This document shows positions 1 through 7,700 of a stretch of 13,414 nt of DNA, piece after piece; position 1 is the first letter of the stretch, and the number at the start of each line of letters is the position of its first letter. The stretch lies in the NCBI GenBank assembly GCA_003024985.2, contig PXIH01S0007182.1, one strand, 5' to 3'. The notes below the pieces were generated by a model that was not told the origin of the DNA, did not search any database, and worked only from the letters and a program-made list of their open reading frames with translations. Position numbers and translations under genes: made by a program. This DNA comes from Euperipatoides rowelli (lineage: Eukaryota > Onychophora > Udeonychophora > Euonychophora > Peripatopsidae).

Positions 1-1360
1 ACAATTCATGTTTATTTTTTCAAGTCAATTTTTATTGATGCATAAAATACTAATTATTCAGAACAATAATACTAACACTTTTTTTAATTAACAATATATG
101 CAATATTTTAAAAAGAAAAGAGAAAAAAAAAACTAAATATTTATTATGTAACAAATCTTAAAAGTCAAATTTATTCATGCACTTCTATAAGAAAGCAACA
201 AAATGTGGTCTAAATTGTTGCTTATCTTTCATTTAGACCATAATAAAGTGTCCTGCTAAGTCCTTGTTTCAAAAGTCTAGCAAAAAAACTGATTTGATAA
301 TTAATCAGGTGCCAACAGTAAATCTTACTCCTTGTGGCGCCTAAGCACTAGTTATAGACACCATGCACTTAGCAAAATTTGAAATAGAGTTAAAAAAAAA
401 TTAGCTTTCAGATAAAGTACTGTATATTTGGAGCATGGATAAGAAGGAACTTTCCTCAAGATTATTTCCAGACCAGGTAGCAAAGCTGACTACAGGTGCT
501 ATACAACAAATAAACGAACACACTTGTTCTAGACAGGAGCCATGTCTACTGGGAGAAAACTTCAGAATATGACTAGTAGTCTTGATCCTCATCCACAGGA
601 GGGTCTTAATAAGATCCCATTGTGATTGACCTTAGCCACAAATACACACCCTGCAGCCAAAACTCAGCAGGACTAGAAAAATTTAGCCCAAGTGTTGCCA
701 AAGGCCTGAGTATAGTTCAAACCAACAGGTTGGCAACTGAGCACTAACTGACACACCAGATAACTAAAGTTAAGCACAGAAAGGGTGTGCTCTTAGAGTA
801 GTAGCGGGTGGTGACCTGCGACTGTCACCCACAGACATTTCAATTTCAGCTTTATTTAAGCAATTCTAGGTTTATCAGTTATGACCTGTATACTGTATCT
901 TTGCCTCTTGACAGAAATTTGTCACTTTCAACGTTTAAATTATTTGAAAGCTTGTGCTAGAACTGCAGTGATGACAAACAGATCACCTATTCTTCTTCAT
1001 TGTGCTCAAAGTGACAAATTTAAAAAGGAAACACCAGAATGAAACAATAACTCAATATGACAGATAACAATGAAATAATCTTACATAATTACAATATATT
1101 TTTTAAAAAATCGATTTTCATCTGTAAATTTACATTTAATTGGATGACAAATTAATATTAAAATCAATATAAATTAGAATACAAAATATTAAGATGAGAA
1201 TCCTATTCAATACAGCTCATGTAACTAGTTTGTCAATCTATCTATCTTCATCACAATCAAGTAATAATATTTCTATTAAATTCTTCATCTCACTAACTTG
1301 ATTTATTGAGGTGATTGTTTATGTCAGTTTTTCAGTATTTCTATCTAAAGTAGTTATTAT
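1..1360. other. AT-rich spacer, no gene recognised
   Basis: No coding region, RNA gene or mobile element is recognisable here. The open frames are short and have no family motif. The stretch around 300-840 is slightly less AT-rich than its surroundings. On the - strand it could be the 3' end of a transcript, since AATAAA-type signals (seen as TTTATT) lie near 10 and 31, but there is no protein similarity or splice evidence. A small perfect 9-bp inverted repeat lies at 206-214 and 232-240. Confidence 0.5.
206..240. repeat. Short inverted repeat, 9-bp stem
   Basis: TGGTCTAAA at 206-214 is exactly complementary to TTTAGACCA at 232-240, with a 17-nt AT-rich spacer. It could fold as a small hairpin. 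In DNA this AT-rich such a stem may arise by chance, and no T-run or other element gives it a role. Confidence 0.5.
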
Positions 1361-1632
1361 CTAGATAGACAGACGGAGATAGTCAGATAGTCGGAGATAG
1401 TGATAGAGTTAGATAACTAGAGAGATAGACATAGAGGGAGGGAGGTAGAGATACAGTAGATATAGATAGATAGATAGATAGATATATAGATAGATAGATA
1501 GATAGAGATAGATAGATAGAAAGATAGATAGATAGAAAGATAGATAGATTGATAGATAGATAGAGATAGATTGATAGAGAGATAGAGATAGATTTAGTGT
1601 AGACAGATGACGACATATTACAGATAGATTGA
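1361..1632. repeat. Imperfect (GATA)n microsatellite
   Basis: The array is built from GATA/GATAGATA units broken by GATAGAGATA, GATAGAAA and GATAGATT variants. The edges are degenerate and include GACAGAC and TCGGAGATAG units. The core at about 1459-1595 is the most regular. On the - strand it reads (TATC)n and produces long open frames of repeated Ser/Ile/Tyr/Leu, which are artefacts of the tetranucleotide. Tetranucleotide arrays of this kind are typical of eukaryotic genomes and are often length-polymorphic. Confidence 0.95.
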
Positions 1633-2758
1633 GGGTTAGAAATCCAAGACTGGGAGGATTGCAAAAATTTGAAAAAGATGCATGAGATTCTACGAAAAGT
1701 ATCCTTAAATTACTTTTATTAAAAAACTTTATTAAAAAAAAATTCAACAAATAATTTGTTTTTACAAAAATCTATCAAAGAAGACAGATAATCTTCAGAG
1801 ATTTGTTTTAACAATTTGATTTTTTTTTTATATTTTTTCATAAAAATAATTTAAAGTAGATTTTTATGAAGCATAAAATAAACAATATAAATGTTGTATA
1901 TTATAAATTTGATCTTTATTCAACAATATCTGTAATGATAATAAAAGGGTGTAAGATATAGTAATCATAACTAATCCCAAAGTTTTGGCAAATGTTTGAA
2001 AATTTGAGTGTTTCTGACTGTTGACCAAATAACAATGCCATTTTTCCAAAATGAAGGAGAGGTATCCACAATAGTTAGGTCGTGAGGAGGGAATATCTTA
2101 AAAGTGCCCCCTGGCAGTCCTGATAATGAAAAAACATTTTCTAGGGCTCTAGGGCGACTGGCCTATATAAATTTTAATGTTATACTGTTGAGTTTGACAT
2201 TAAATCAAGAAAAATTAATTATAGCTTGACAGCCACTCATTTGCTAATTTCAAAATGTTAAAATAAAATAAAAATCCCTAAATTCATTCAAAATTATCCT
2301 TGTAAAAATGCTGCCTATAAATATGAGTCTTTTTTTCCTTCTTTTAATTGTCTTTTGAAAAGTAAATTGATTTATAAATCATTCAAAAAAAAAACAACAA
2401 TGTTTTAATAATTTTCAGTAGAATGGTCACCTTCTTAAATATTCTTTAGATGTATATATTGCTGTCCCCAGTCTGAGATTACAAAAAAAAAAAGATTTCA
2501 AATTTTTTGGGGGGGCCAAGATTATTTTTCTGACTAAGTTGTCTCTATATCTATTTAAGTGGTGTTGATTTATGCTGTAAGTTGAGTGATATTCAGTTTG
2601 TAGTAAAACTTGTTTTGATTTTTTTTAAACACATTTGATCATAATAGCACAATGGATGACTTTGATTCTGTATAAGTATTTAAACAATTAGTTCATAGGA
2701 TTTTCAAGCTTTAGCTGACAAAATAGCGAATACACTATAGTTTAGTATAGTAAAAGCT
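1633..2758. other. AT-rich spacer between microsatellite and RTE LINE
   Basis: I see no gene. The stretch contains many A and T homopolymers, among them an A-run at about 2482-2492 and a T-run followed by G-run ending in GGGGGGG at about 2507-2516. A slightly more GC-rich block at 2080-2165 (around TGCCCCCTGGCAG) has no recognisable identity and may be part of an old repeat. The - strand frame at 1864-2049 has no motif and is not considered real. Confidence 0.5.
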
Positions 2759-2772
2759 ATTCATTTCTCAAC
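2759..2772. repeat. Left target-site duplication of the RTE LINE
   Basis: The 14-base sequence ATTCATTTCTCAAC occurs here and again, identical, at 5884-5897. The two copies lie immediately outside the two ends of the LINE, as expected for target-primed insertion. Confidence 0.85.
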
Positions 2773-3089
2773 CCAGCCGTGTGGTTGGCAACAGTTAAAT
2801 GCCGGTCCCAAGCCCGGATAAATGGGGAGGGGGTGGAAAATGCAATGGCAAACTACTCCACTACCAATGCCGAAATACTTTATGGATCACAACCAAATAC
2901 ATTCAAATGATGCTGGAAGGCAGGCCACCTGGGCCGTAAGGCATCGATCAAGCTACCATGGACGGACAAAGACAAGTTCTGAATAGCTCATACATTTATG
3001 ATGTGGGCAGAACAAATCCTTTTGCACTCCGGTCTGCTGATGTCACCCCAAGCGAAAGGTCTTGTCTGCATTTCTCAACAATCCACAAC
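2773..3089 (+). other. 5' leader of the RTE LINE
   Basis: The element opens with CCAGCCGTGTGGTTGGCAAC and is GC-richer than the flanking DNA. It includes a block around 2801-2835 (GGTCCCAAGCCCGGATAAAT) that I recall as common near the start of RTE/BovB-like elements, although I cannot search to confirm. An open frame beginning at 2958 runs without interruption into the endonuclease, so translation may have started within this leader. The true start codon cannot be fixed. Confidence 0.6.
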
Positions 3090-3815
3090 TTTGGCACTTG
3101 GAACTTCCAAGAAATGAACACAGGCAAATTGGAGATCATTAGAGAGAAATGAAACGACTCAACATTAACCTGTTGGGTATCAGTGAGCTTCATTGAATAG
3201 GCAATGGATGTTTTAACAGTGGTGATTTCACCATCTACTATTCTGGTAATGACACCATCAGACCCAATGGAGTAGCCTTCATCACAAAAAAATCAGTCAC
3301 CAAGGCTGTTCACTGTTTCAATGCCATGAGTGACAGGATCGTGTCCATGTGTATCAATGGGAAGCCTCACTCAGTTACTATTCTACAGGCTTATGCACCC
3401 ACAACTGATACAACAGAGGAGGACATTGTAAAATTATATGCCAATCTACAACAATGAATCGATCAGACCCCTGCCAAGGACATCATCTTCATAATGGGTG
3501 ATTTCAATGCAAAAATTGGTTCTGGTGATGATCTTCCAGTTGTTGGCAAATTTAGTTTGGGTGTGCATAATAAAGCAGGAGACCGTCTGACCCAATGCTG
3601 TACAGAAAACTGACTATCCATCATGAACACATGGTTCAAACAGCCTAAACGCCATTTGTACACATGGATGGCACCGAATGGTGTGCATCTTACCAAATAG
3701 ACTACTTCCTATGCCAAAAGAAATGGAAAAGCTCAATTTGGCGGTGAAAACATTTCCGGGAGCAGATTGCGGCTCCGTTCACCAACTACTAGTCGCAAAA
3801 ATCAAGCTCCGATTC
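3090..3815 (+). pseudogene. RTE LINE endonuclease domain (AP-type), broken
   Basis: This is the N-terminal part of the LINE polyprotein. In the family it nicks the target DNA to prime reverse transcription. Visible motifs are GTWN (3093-3104), LGISEL (about 3172-3189), YAPTT (about 3393-3407) and GDFNAKIG (about 3498-3521), which carries the conserved Asp and Asn. QIDYFLC follows in another frame at about 3697-3717, and GADCGS at 3762-3776. Damage includes a frameshift near 3149, in-frame stops at 3194-3196, 3455-3457 and 3611-3613, and further frameshifts near 3690 and 3742. The catalytic Asp-His pair expected after GS reads Val-His: the codon at 3777-3779 is GTT. The domain would be inactive even without the frame breaks. 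Confidence 0.88.
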
Positions 3816-4380
3816 AGCAACATCCAAAGGTCTTCTACAATGTGTCATTTTGATTATACAGTAGAAGTAAATAACAGATTTGAACAACTCAGCACCATTG
3901 AAAAAAAAAAGCCTGATGAATTATGGGAAGAAATCAAATCCATCATGTGGGAAACAGCAGAACAAATCATCCCTTTCAAAAAATTAGAAAAACGACCACA
4001 ATGGCTGTCAAATGAATCCATCCAAATTGCAGATGAGCGGCGTACAGCTAAAGCAGTCTCCAATAGCGTCAAATTTAGACAGCTAAATACAGAATTTCAG
4101 AGAAAAGCCAGGAAAGACAAAGACCTCTACTGTAGTAACCAGTGCACAAAATTGGAAGAAGTGAATCAACAGGGCCATACCTGAGAGCTTTTTGCTTATG
4201 TGAAACAGGCCAGGGGACCTTTTGCACCACATAAGGCAGCAACCATCAAAGATCGGAATGGTAAGTTATTACAAGAAAAGGATCAAATAAAGAGAAGGTG
4301 GCAGGAGTATACAACAGAGCTATATTCTGGCAACCATACAGTCAATATATTGGATCAAGTACATCAGGAGGAAAAAGAGC
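3816..4380 (+). pseudogene. RTE LINE linker between endonuclease and RT
   Basis: This is the longest surviving open frame of the element. It continues the frame from about 3742 through to the stop at 4182-4184 and, in the same frame, on to 4496. The protein is lysine- and glutamate-rich (PQWLSNESI, ERRTAKA, FQRKARKDKDLY), as is usual for the charged linker of RTE proteins. It ends just before the RT0-like segment. The single in-frame TGA at 4182-4184 interrupts an otherwise well kept segment. No catalytic role is known for the linker. Confidence 0.75.
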
Positions 4381-5190
4381 CATCCATTCTGGTGGAAGAA
4401 GTTGAATGGGCCCTGGAACAACTTCCAAATGGAAAAACCCCTGGTATTGATAGCATACCAGCTGAACTTCTCAAATCAGTGCTGCCAGGGTCTTAGTCGA
4501 CTTATGCCAAAATATCTGGAACACAAACTCGTGGCCTAAGGACTGGTTGAGATCAGTATTTGTCACAATTCTAAAGAAAGGTGACACACAGGTATGCTCC
4601 AACTACCGCACTATCGCCCTCATATCTCACACGAGTAAAATTCTTCTAAAGATCATACAAAATTGCATTGCAACAACTGTCAAACAAGAACTGCCAGATA
4701 TGCAAGCTGGTTTCTTCAAAGGATGAGGTACCAGAGACCAAAATGTAAACCTAATTTGGTATCTGGAGAGGTCACGGGAATATCAAAAGGATGTGTACAT
4801 GTGTTTCATCGACTACAGCAAAGCATTTGATTGCGTCGAGCATGACAAACTTTGGAAATGTCTGAGGCAGATGAGTATATCAGAACATGTCCTGCAGCTT
4901 ATAAGATCACTATACAACAACCAAGGGGCTACGATCAGGACTGCTTGTGGAAACACGGATTGGTTTGGAATTGGAAAGGGTGTACGGCAGGGTTGCAATC
5001 TATCGACAACCTTGGTCAATCTGTATGCAGAAATGATTGAGACGTTGCAATTTGGACAATTTAGAAATTGGAGTCAGGATTGGTGGCAGAATAATCAACA
5101 ACCTTCGATAAGCAGATGATACAACCCTGTTTGCAGAAAATGAAAAAGATCTGGATTGTCTTGTCGACTAGTCCAATAATAGAGGGAACG
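4381..5190 (+). pseudogene. RTE LINE reverse transcriptase core, broken
   Basis: This segment would copy the element RNA onto the nicked target. Motifs in order are NGKTPGIDSIPAELL (about 4429-4473), a fingers segment with NYRTIALISHTSK-like residues (4600-4640, where the second codon change gives CRTIALIS-like spacing in this copy), QAGFFKG (about 4702-4723), motif A FIDYSKAFDC (about 4806-4835), and motif B GKGVRQGC (about 4975-4998). The catalytic box at 5109-5120 keeps Ala-Asp-Asp, but the codon that should encode the preceding Tyr is TAA. Other lesions are a frameshift near 4490, a TGA at 4724-4726, a frameshift near 5065 and a TAG at 5169-5171. Key Asp residues survive, but no continuous product is possible. 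Confidence 0.9.
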
Positions 5191-5883
5191 CATGGGATTG
5201 TACATCAAGATCAAGAAAACAAAGGTCATGACCATGGCGGGCAATGGTACAGTGAAGATAAGGATCAGCAGTGAAGAAATTGACTCAGTCCAAGATTTCA
5301 TTTTTCTTGGTTACAAAATTGATCACAATGGTGAATCTGGACTGAGATCAAGAGACGGATTGCACTTGGTAGAACTGCAATGCAAGGAATGGGAAAAGAT
5401 CTAGAAAATCAAGGACATTTGTATGGCAACAAAAACCAGATAGGTCAGTACAATCGTCTTTCCCATAATGACATATGGCTGCGAAAGCTGGACGCTCAAG
5501 AAAATACACCGGAGAAAAATTGATGTGTTTGAACTTTGGTGCTGGAGGAGAATGCTACAGATACCTTGGATGGCCATGATATCAAACAAGACAATTTTAG
5601 ACCGTATCAAGCCAGGGATATCACTAGAGGGCAAAATCACAAAGAGCGGCTCTTGTACTTTAGACACATTATGTGTGCTAACTCAGTGGAGACATCTTTA
5701 ATGCTGGGGAGGTTCAGTGGAAGAGAAGAAGGCGCCAAAGAACTCACTGGATTGATACGGTCACAAATGACATTGCATGGGAATGAAGTTTTTGAAAGAA
5801 GCAGTCAAAGATAGGCGGGCTTGGCAATCCTTGGTCCATAAAGTGGCCGAAAGCCGGATAGGACTAAACGGCCAATCATCATC
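5191..5883 (+). pseudogene. RTE LINE C-terminal region, frame open to the 3' end
   Basis: After the RT core come IKKTKVMTMAGNGTVKI (about 5204-5254), DFIFLGYKID (about 5294-5323), TYGCESWTLKK (about 5471-5503) and FELWCWRRMLQIPW (about 5528-5569). These are strongly characteristic of the BovB/RTE C-terminal region. Stops lie at 5402-5404 and 5441-5443. Frameshifts near 5640, 5720 and 5785 move the signal between frames (LMLGRFSGRE, then HWIDTVTNDI, then FLKEAVKDRRAWQSL). In the final frame the reading continues through the terminal TCA triplets as a serine run and meets its first stop only at 5900-5902, outside the element. Confidence 0.88.
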
Positions 5884-5897
5884 ATTCATTTCTCAAC
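5884..5897. repeat. Right target-site duplication of the RTE LINE
   Basis: This is an exact second copy of the 14 bases at 2759-2772, directly after the ATCATC tail. The boundary is ambiguous by a base or so, because the tail (ATC) and the duplication (ATT) begin alike. Confidence 0.85.
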
Positions 5898-5908
5898 AAT
5901 AAAGTAAC

Positions 5909-5942
5909 AAAATTGATTTATTTGGCTAAATAAATCAATTTT
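5909..5942. repeat. Perfect 15-bp palindrome, hairpin-forming
   Basis: AAAATTGATTTATTT at 5909-5923 is exactly complementary to 5928-5942, with a 4-nt GGCT loop. It lies 11 bases after the RTE target-site duplication and is unrelated to the element. Such an AT-rich cruciform-capable sequence could be the remains of a small inverted-repeat element. Confidence 0.85.
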
Positions 5943-5951
5943 TAGAAAATT

Positions 5952-6006
5952 ACATCAGTTAGAGGTGGGATTTTGTTTAAAAAAAGCCAATAAATTTAAC
6001 TGATGT
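5952..6006. repeat. Perfect 10-bp inverted repeat
   Basis: ACATCAGTTA at 5952-5961 pairs exactly with TAACTGATGT at 5997-6006, enclosing 35 nt. It follows the 15-bp palindrome directly, giving two adjacent hairpins. No function is visible. Confidence 0.7.
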
Positions 6007-6310
6007 GAGTTTACTAACCACAAAACAGAATCGCAAGTAAAAAGATTTTTTGTTTCTCTCTAATTCACAAATAAATAGGTCTACGGTGTAGGAAATAAAA
6101 AAAAGTTTAATTAGCGGCTTTCTAATGGCATAAAAATTTGATTAGCATTTTTATATTTTGATAATTTCTGACATAGAGCTTACAACAATCGATTTTCAAT
6201 TGTTTGTGCATGCTTTTTTTTTTCAGTTCCAAATGCTGTAATGAAAAACTAATATTTTAAGTTATTGTCTCATCTACAAATGGCATTGTTTATTTTTCGT
6301 ATCGTATTGG
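6007..6310. other. AT-rich spacer between the two convergent LINEs
   Basis: No gene or recognised repeat is seen. It holds homopolymer T and A runs and short AT palindromes only. The outer 3' limit of the minus-strand LINE may lie at its right edge, near 6310-6325, where base composition changes. Confidence 0.45.
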
Positions 6311-6322
6311 TCAGAAATACTG

Positions 6323-6500
6323 CCGGCCCTGCGAGGTTAACCAATTCCTGTATAACGGGCTATACAGTATACCAACCAGGTTATGGACAACACTATAGCT
6401 TGCACATAACCGCACAGAGCCTGTAGAAAACATCACATGACAATACAACACTAAAAATCAGTCCACAGATGAACACACAAACATTTAACAAATAGATTTG
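6323..6500 (-). other. Putative 3' terminal segment of the minus-strand LINE
   Basis: This block is GC-richer and more structured than its flanks. It includes the palindrome GGTTAACC (6335-6342) and a hairpin with a perfect 7-bp stem, CTGTATA (6348-6354) pairing with TATACAG (6361-6367), around a 6-nt loop. It may be the 3' end that the element's reverse transcriptase recognises, or a separate small repeat. The assignment to the LINE is by position only. Confidence 0.4.
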
Positions 6501-6899
6501 GTTTCTTCTCTTGTTCTTGGATTTATTATCTTTTCTTATCTTGTTAGGGATTTGTCTCTATGATTTTCTCTTGGCTCTCTCTTTATCTTCTATTTTTCTG
6601 TTTTTTGGTTGGGCATTTCTTCTTTGTTTTGTTTTTTTGTAAGTTAGGGTCTTGTTTTTTTTTGAAGAATTTTCCCAGAAGAATATATTGGATTCTTTTT
6701 TTTTATTTTCCCATTATTTTATCCTTTGTTATTTCTCTTCACCCAACTGGTGGATTTTGGTCTGTTTTCAATATTCTCTATTTAGGTTTATTCCATATAG
6801 GTTGCTTATACGCTTTGTGCCGCTCCAATCCTAATATTAATTATTCTTCAATAAATTCCTACACAACATATCACTGGACAGATGAACAAATAAACATTT
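6446..6899 (-). repeat. Two related copies of a motif in the LINE 3' region
   Basis: A segment at 6446-6486 and one at 6861-6899 share a core on the + strand: ACAGATGAACA followed by ACAAACATTT in one and ATAAACATTT in the other. That is about 20 of 23 positions identical, and the bases before the core are also partly alike. Each copy sits at the edge of a pyrimidine-rich stretch on the + strand. The 3' region may therefore be partly duplicated, or two related 3' ends may be joined. Confidence 0.5.
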
Positions 6900-6914
6900 G
6901 AGAAGAACATTATT

Positions 6915-7030
6915 ATTTTCCTTTTTTTTTCTTCCCTTCTTTTTACCCCTTTCTTCTTTCTTCCTCCTTTTTTTTCCCTTTCCCCCCCCCCCCCCCCATT
7001 TTTTTTCTTGTTCACTTTTCACCCCTTAAT
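6915..7030. repeat. Homopyrimidine tract with a run of 16 C
   Basis: The + strand is almost pure C and T from 6915 to 6997, with one A at 6945, and ends in 16 consecutive C at 6982-6997. On the - strand, in the sense of the LINE, this is a purine tract with G16 in the 3' region. The G-run could support G-quadruplex or triplex structures. The tract gives spurious long frames rich in Phe/Leu on + and Lys/Glu on -. Confidence 0.9.
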
Positions 7031-7099
7031 TTATATTCTGTGGCTTTTCATCCTTCTTATTTTTGATCTTGTTCTTCCTCCACTTGACCCTTGTTCCTG

Positions 7100-7700
7100 T
7101 ATTGTGTGTATATCTATAATTTCCTATTTTTCTTCTTTTTTTTTTTGGGTGGACCTCTCTTCATTGCTTCCATTGTGCATGAGAATTCACTGTCTGACAA
7201 TTCTTCCCAGTCAAAAATAAATTTTGATTCTTTTTTTGTCCTGTGTTTGTCCTTGGCTATTCCTCTCCATTCTAGTGGACTGATACTTTCTTTAGGTCTC
7301 TCTTTAAGCTGTCATTCTAAATAAAGAAGGGTCTTCCTACCTTCTTGTAGGGTGCTCTGAGACTTAATACTCATGCTTCTACTTTCACTTCGGATGATGT
7401 TAGCCCAATATCTTATTCTGTTTATCATGATTTTTTGTTGATCGTTTTTCTTTGTAGCAATTTTGCTGTGTGTTGTTTGGATGGGATCTTTCTGCATCTT
7501 TGTGCTATCACTTGAATTATTTCCCTTTCCATCTGTCTCAATGATGTCCTGTTTGTTTTAATCAAAGCTGACATTTTTATGCTCTGAAGTGCCATGGGAG
7601 CTATTATTGTGTTGTATAACAGTTTTATCATGTTCCATGTGAGCTTATGATTTCCTAATGAATTTAACATGTACATTGTTTGATATGCTTTCTTTATTCT
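7100..7700 (-). pseudogene. C-terminal region of the minus-strand LINE protein
   Basis: A frame at 7425-7676 reads LGNHKLTWNMIKLLYNTIIA, then TNRTSLRQMEREIIQVI. This matches the type of segment (YKTLI.P...YG....L....... .LE.FER..L) that follows the RT in many LINEs. It then shifts frame near 7480 into a segment with RIRYWANIIRSE (within 7312-7497), similar in position to the RL.W.GHV.R segment of other LINEs. After a stop near 7320 the same frame continues for about 60 residues, ending in a lysine run near 7140. The family signatures are weak individually, so the call leans on position and strand. Confidence 0.6.

Larger units (their letters stand above)
2773..5883 (+). mobile_element. Full-length, inactivated RTE (BovB-type) LINE
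   Basis: This 3111-bp non-LTR retrotransposon has, in order, a 5' leader, an AP-type endonuclease, a linker, a reverse transcriptase and a C-terminal region, all on the + strand. The length is near the roughly 3.2 kb usual for RTE/BovB elements. The clade call rests on the endonuclease signature (GTWN, LGISEL, ITILQAYAPT-like, GDFNAKIG, DCGS), the RT motifs (FIDYSKAFDC, GKGVRQGC) and the C-terminal YGCESW and FELWCWRRML signatures. The tail is a short ATC/TCA repeat rather than poly(A), which also fits RTE. A 14-bp duplication flanks both ends, so the insertion appears complete, not 5'-truncated. Many stops and at least seven frameshifts show it is long dead. Confidence 0.92.

Noticed and set aside
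1-40. Polyadenylation signals of a minus-strand host gene
   Set aside because: AATAAA-type words are expected by chance in such AT-rich DNA, and no coding exon supports a gene.
401-592. Minus-strand frame of 63 residues
   Set aside because: It has no family motif, splice evidence or codon signal. It is short enough to be chance in this composition.
1361-1632. Possible CRISPR-like array
   Set aside because: It is a tetranucleotide tandem repeat with no unique spacers, in animal-type DNA.
1383-1750. Long Ser/Ile/Tyr/Leu frames on the minus strand
   Set aside because: They are translations of the (TATC)n microsatellite and its flank, not proteins.
2996-3193. Minus-strand frames opposite the RTE LINE (also 3463-3696, 3854-4072, 4813-5019, 5095-5301, 5401-5667)
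   Set aside because: They are antisense shadows of the LINE coding strand, without any motif of their own.
6560-7324. Hydrophobic plus-strand frames resembling membrane proteins
   Set aside because: The Phe/Leu/Ser richness comes from the pyrimidine-rich strand of the LINE 3' region. No conserved domain is present and the opposite strand carries the LINE.
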